In this document: positions 5,854-8,104 of the stretch, piece after piece
How positions within the stretch are numbered: the stretch's first letter is position 1
Layout: the number at the start of each line of letters is the position of its first letter
Notes under the pieces: model-generated
The model's input: only the letters and a program-made list of their open reading frames with translations
Database searches by the model: none
Told to the model about the DNA's origin: nothing
NCBI GenBank assembly: GCA_044376465.1
Contig: JBILKW010000103.1
Coordinates: forward strand, 1-8,104
DNA from: CAJBVG01 sp044376465
Lineage (GTDB): Bacteria; Bacteroidota; Bacteroidia; Sphingobacteriales; Sphingobacteriaceae
Direction of reading: 5' to 3'
DNA length: 8,104 nt
Position numbers and translations under genes: made by a program

Positions 5854-6489
5854 ATGTTAATCAAAATAATACTTGGCGGAATGAGTGCCGGATTGATCAT
5901 GACTTTCATGACTGGTCCTGCTTTTTTTGCTTTAATAAGAACTAGTATTCAAAAAGGTTTTTTATCGGGCGCTTTGTTTGCATTAGGTGTATTTATGGCC
6001 GATACATTATTTGTAGCAACTACTTTCTTAGGGGCCAGCTTAATAACGCTTGCAGAAAACAATCAGAAATATATTGCAGTATTTGGTGGATTATTTATCA
6101 TTCTTATTGGTTATAAATATTTAACTAAAAAAGTAGAAGAAGAAAAAGAAGAAGAATTAGCCGTGAGTTCTAAATTAAAAAATACAGGCTACTTCTTCAA
6201 AGGGTTATTAATGAATTTATTAAACCCAGGAATGTTATTTTATTGGATTGGTTTAGTAAGTTACTTAGGCACAAATGTTGAATACAGCTCAGACGATATA
6301 AAAATATTTATATTCTGCTCAATGATTACTGTATTAAGTACAGATCTAGCAAAAGCCTATTTTGCAAGTAAAGTTCGTCACCTATTTAGCAAAAAAGTTG
6401 TACAATGGATGAACAAAATAGTAGGCACTGCTTTAATAGTTTTCGCCTTGGTGATAATTATTAAAGTAATCTTTTTAAATAATGTTTAA
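5854..6489 (+). CDS. LysE/RhtB-type six-helix membrane transporter
   Basis: An inner-membrane protein of the LysE superfamily, whose characterised members export amino acids or related small molecules; the substrate here is unknown. The 211-aa length is typical. Hydrophobic segments lie at about 4-28, 38-65, 72-91, 113-138, 149-167 and 187-207. Family features: GPAFFALIRTSIQKG (21-35) after helix 1, the glycine-rich second helix with GVFMAD (45-50), and NLLNPGMLFYW (121-131) at the start of helix 4. A charged Lys/Glu-rich loop (92-101, with consecutive Glu) separates the two three-helix halves, as is usual. The ATG at 5854 follows an A/T-rich leader without a clear Shine-Dalgarno. The stop overlaps the next gene by 8 bp, so the two are probably one operon. 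No regulator gene adjoins it. Confidence 0.88.
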   Translation: MLIKIILGGMSAGLIMTFMTGPAFFALIRTSIQKGFLSGALFALGVFMADTLFVATTFLGASLITLAENNQKYIAVFGGLFIILIGYKYLTKKVEEEKEEELAVSSKLKNTGYFFKGLLMNLLNPGMLFYWIGLVSYLGTNVEYSSDDIKIFIFCSMITVLSTDLAKAYFASKVRHLFSKKVVQWMNKIVGTALIVFALVIIIKVIFLNNV

Positions 6490-8104
6490 ATTCAAAATCA
6501 TTTTATTTCTTTTCTTTTTTGGTTGTACTTTCCGTGCTTATACTAAAACAAATTATTCTATTTATAAACAAATTTATTCTGTAAATTCTGACGCTACATC
6601 ATTTAAAAAAGAAATAATTGCTAAAGGAGCATTTACAGATAAAAATTATTCTGCATTTGTGTACTTCGGTGAGTTAGAAAAAGTAGAAAGCATAATTGCA
6701 TATTATATTAATGGTAATAAAAGAAAGAAAATTAATAAAAACAATATATATAAAAGTGATTTATTATCAGAAAACTTTTACGATGGTTACAAGGCCTACA
6801 AAATTGATTTTATAAATGAGAACAAAATCAATACAAATCAATTATTTGAATTCAAAACAAGCATACTAAACTCAGAAATTTTCTGTATCTCATCTTTATC
6901 ATTTTATCAGTCTGAAAAATATAAAATAGATACGGCAGAAAATATTGTTAAAGTACCAATAGGATATTACTTATACATAAATTTAGAAGATTTAAAAAAA
7001 GCAGAAAATATTTCTGTAGATAGTATATGTTCAAGTACGGAGAAAACATACACATTTAGAAAAATATTTAAACAAAAAGCACCTATATCGCCTGAAAAAG
7101 AATTCGAATATTATTCCGTTAGAGTACTAGTTTGTCCTGAAAAAGCAAATCCTCTATTGTACTTTAACAATTGGTATCAAAATTTATTAGGTACAATTCC
7201 TAGCTCCAATACCTATAAAATTACATGCGATAGTTTAGCTAAATCACACTCTAATAAGGACAGCCTGATTAAACATGTATTTGAATATGTAACTAAAAAA
7301 ATTAGATATATTGATATTGAAAATGGCATAAATGCATTTAGACCCAGGCCATCTGACGAAGTTTTATATAAACAGCAAGGAGATTGTAAAGACATGGCAC
7401 TCTTGTTAAAAAACATGTACACATTTCTGGGATTCGATGCGTTTATGGCTTTATCCTCTACATTGAGTAATGATCACCAATTTGACTTTCCTACGCTTTC
7501 CAGTGCCAATCATGCAATTTGCATTCTAAATTACAATAACAAGTTATACTATTTAGATGCCACTGAACGCTTAGGTAAGTACAACCAACCTAGCCAACAA
7601 ATACAAGAAACTAAAGCAATGATCAGTAAGCCTGGTTATGCAAAAATAATTGACATCCCTAAAATGGATGGCAACTTTAATATTACAACATCAACATTTA
7701 TTTTAAAAATTGAACAGAATAAAATTAAAGGAACTTTTGAAAACGAATACAAAGGATATAGTAAAATTTTTATAGAAAATATTACAGAAAATTATTCAAC
7801 TTCAAAATCAAAACAACTATTAAAAAAGTACTTTCAGGAAAGTAATTATAATATTTCATTTGAAAATATTGAGTATTTGAAAAAAAATGAATCGATAAAT
7901 ATTACTGGGGAAGTAGATTTAAATCCATCGGTGTTTACTAAAGTTGATAATAAAACATTTTTCAATTTTAACTTCAGTCCATTTATTCATACATTAAACA
8001 GAGAAATCGATTCTACAGAAAATTATCCTATATACCGAACAACAAATAATAAAAACAAGCTTATCATAGAATTTCCATTCAACATAAATAGAATAGAAAG
8101 TTTG
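6482..8104 (+). CDS. Exported transglutaminase-like protein (DUF3857-type), 3'-truncated by the window edge
   Basis: The ORF opens with ATG at 6482 inside the last codons of the LysE-type gene (overlap ATGTTTAA) and stays open for 541 codons to the window edge. The N-terminus has a signal peptide: basic FKFK (2-5), hydrophobic 6-13, then GC at 14-15. FFGC is a poor lipobox, so a lipoprotein is possible but not favoured. Residues about 40-240 form a beta-rich region resembling DUF3857. The papain-like transglutaminase core is at about 260-362: RYIDIENGINAFRPRP (275-290), GDCKDMALLL with Cys302 (300-309), NHAICIL with His344 (343-349) and YLDATE with Asp359 (357-362), giving an intact Cys-His-Asp triad at normal spacing. 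Residues 395-541 resemble the following beta domain (DUF3858-like). Substrate and role are unknown; hydrolysis or crosslinking of envelope peptides is conceivable. The region is very AT-rich (8 G/C in 6721-6780). Confidence 0.83.
   Translation, partial: MFKFKIILFLFFFGCTFRAYTKTNYSIYKQIYSVNSDATSFKKEIIAKGAFTDKNYSAFVYFGELEKVESIIAYYINGNKRKKINKNNIYKSDLLSENFYDGYKAYKIDFINENKINTNQLFEFKTSILNSEIFCISSLSFYQSEKYKIDTAENIVKVPIGYYLYINLEDLKKAENISVDSICSSTEKTYTFRKIFKQKAPISPEKEFEYYSVRVLVCPEKANPLLYFNNWYQNLLGTIPSSNTYKITCDSLAKSHSNKDSLIKHVFEYVTKKIRYIDIENGINAFRPRPSDEVLYKQQGDCKDMALLLKNMYTFLGFDAFMALSSTLSNDHQFDFPTLSSANHAICILNYNNKLYYLDATERLGKYNQPSQQIQETKAMISKPGYAKIIDIPKMDGNFNITTSTFILKIEQNKIKGTFENEYKGYSKIFIENITENYSTSKSKQLLKKYFQESNYNISFENIEYLKKNESINITGEVDLNPSVFTKVDNKTFFNFNFSPFIHTLNREIDSTENYPIYRTTNNKNKLIIEFPFNINRIESL

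Noticed and set aside
5721..5909. A 62-codon minus-strand open frame across the divergent gap
   Set aside because: It runs antisense into the LysE-type start and across the 16-bp repeats; the hydrophobic look is the complement of a membrane helix.
7213..7422. A 69-codon minus-strand open frame
   Set aside because: Antisense to the catalytic Cys region of the transglutaminase-like protein.

Overview
The window looks like a chromosomal segment of a Bacteroidota bacterium. It is AT-rich, its genes overlap or nearly touch, and its start codons lack clear Shine-Dalgarno sequences. Its proteins also fit: a long-chain acyl-CoA synthetase of the FERT/VNSFGKNVYP type, a guaA gene followed by a type-1 periplasmic-binding-fold protein, and an exported transglutaminase-like protein. 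The order or genus cannot be fixed from sequence alone. No rRNA, tRNA, CRISPR array, transposase or phage gene was seen.

Layout. (1) 1-1190, + strand: the 3' two thirds of a long-chain fatty acid-CoA ligase; its start lies left of the window. (2) 1183-1381: a convergent intergenic region made almost wholly of short tandem repeats nested as a palindrome (heptamers, octamers, inverted octamers, inverted heptamers). (3) 5679 down to 1367, - strand, read right to left: deoxycytidylate deaminase, guaA (GMP synthase), a secreted type-1 periplasmic-binding-fold protein and an RsmB/NOP-type RNA m5C methyltransferase. The last three overlap (44 bp, or 14 bp with an alternative start; then 4 bp ATGA), so they are probably co-transcribed and translationally coupled. 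A 62-bp gap holding an octamer array separates deaminase from guaA. (4) 5680-5853: a divergent control region with a heptamer array against the deaminase start codon and two tandem 16-bp copies in the middle. (5) 5854 to the right edge, + strand: a six-helix LysE-type membrane transporter overlapping by 8 bp an exported transglutaminase-like protein whose ORF is still open at base 8104.

The enzymes are mostly housekeeping: dCMP to dUMP, XMP to GMP, RNA methylation and fatty-acid activation. No shared pathway is evident beyond nucleotide metabolism for the deaminase and guaA. The most unusual content is between the genes: four tandem arrays of 7- or 8-bp units occupy the convergent junction, and two more occupy the deaminase-guaA gap and the deaminase leader. 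At the convergent junction each array presents stop codons in all three frames to the gene that reads into it, and both flanking genes end inside repeat units.
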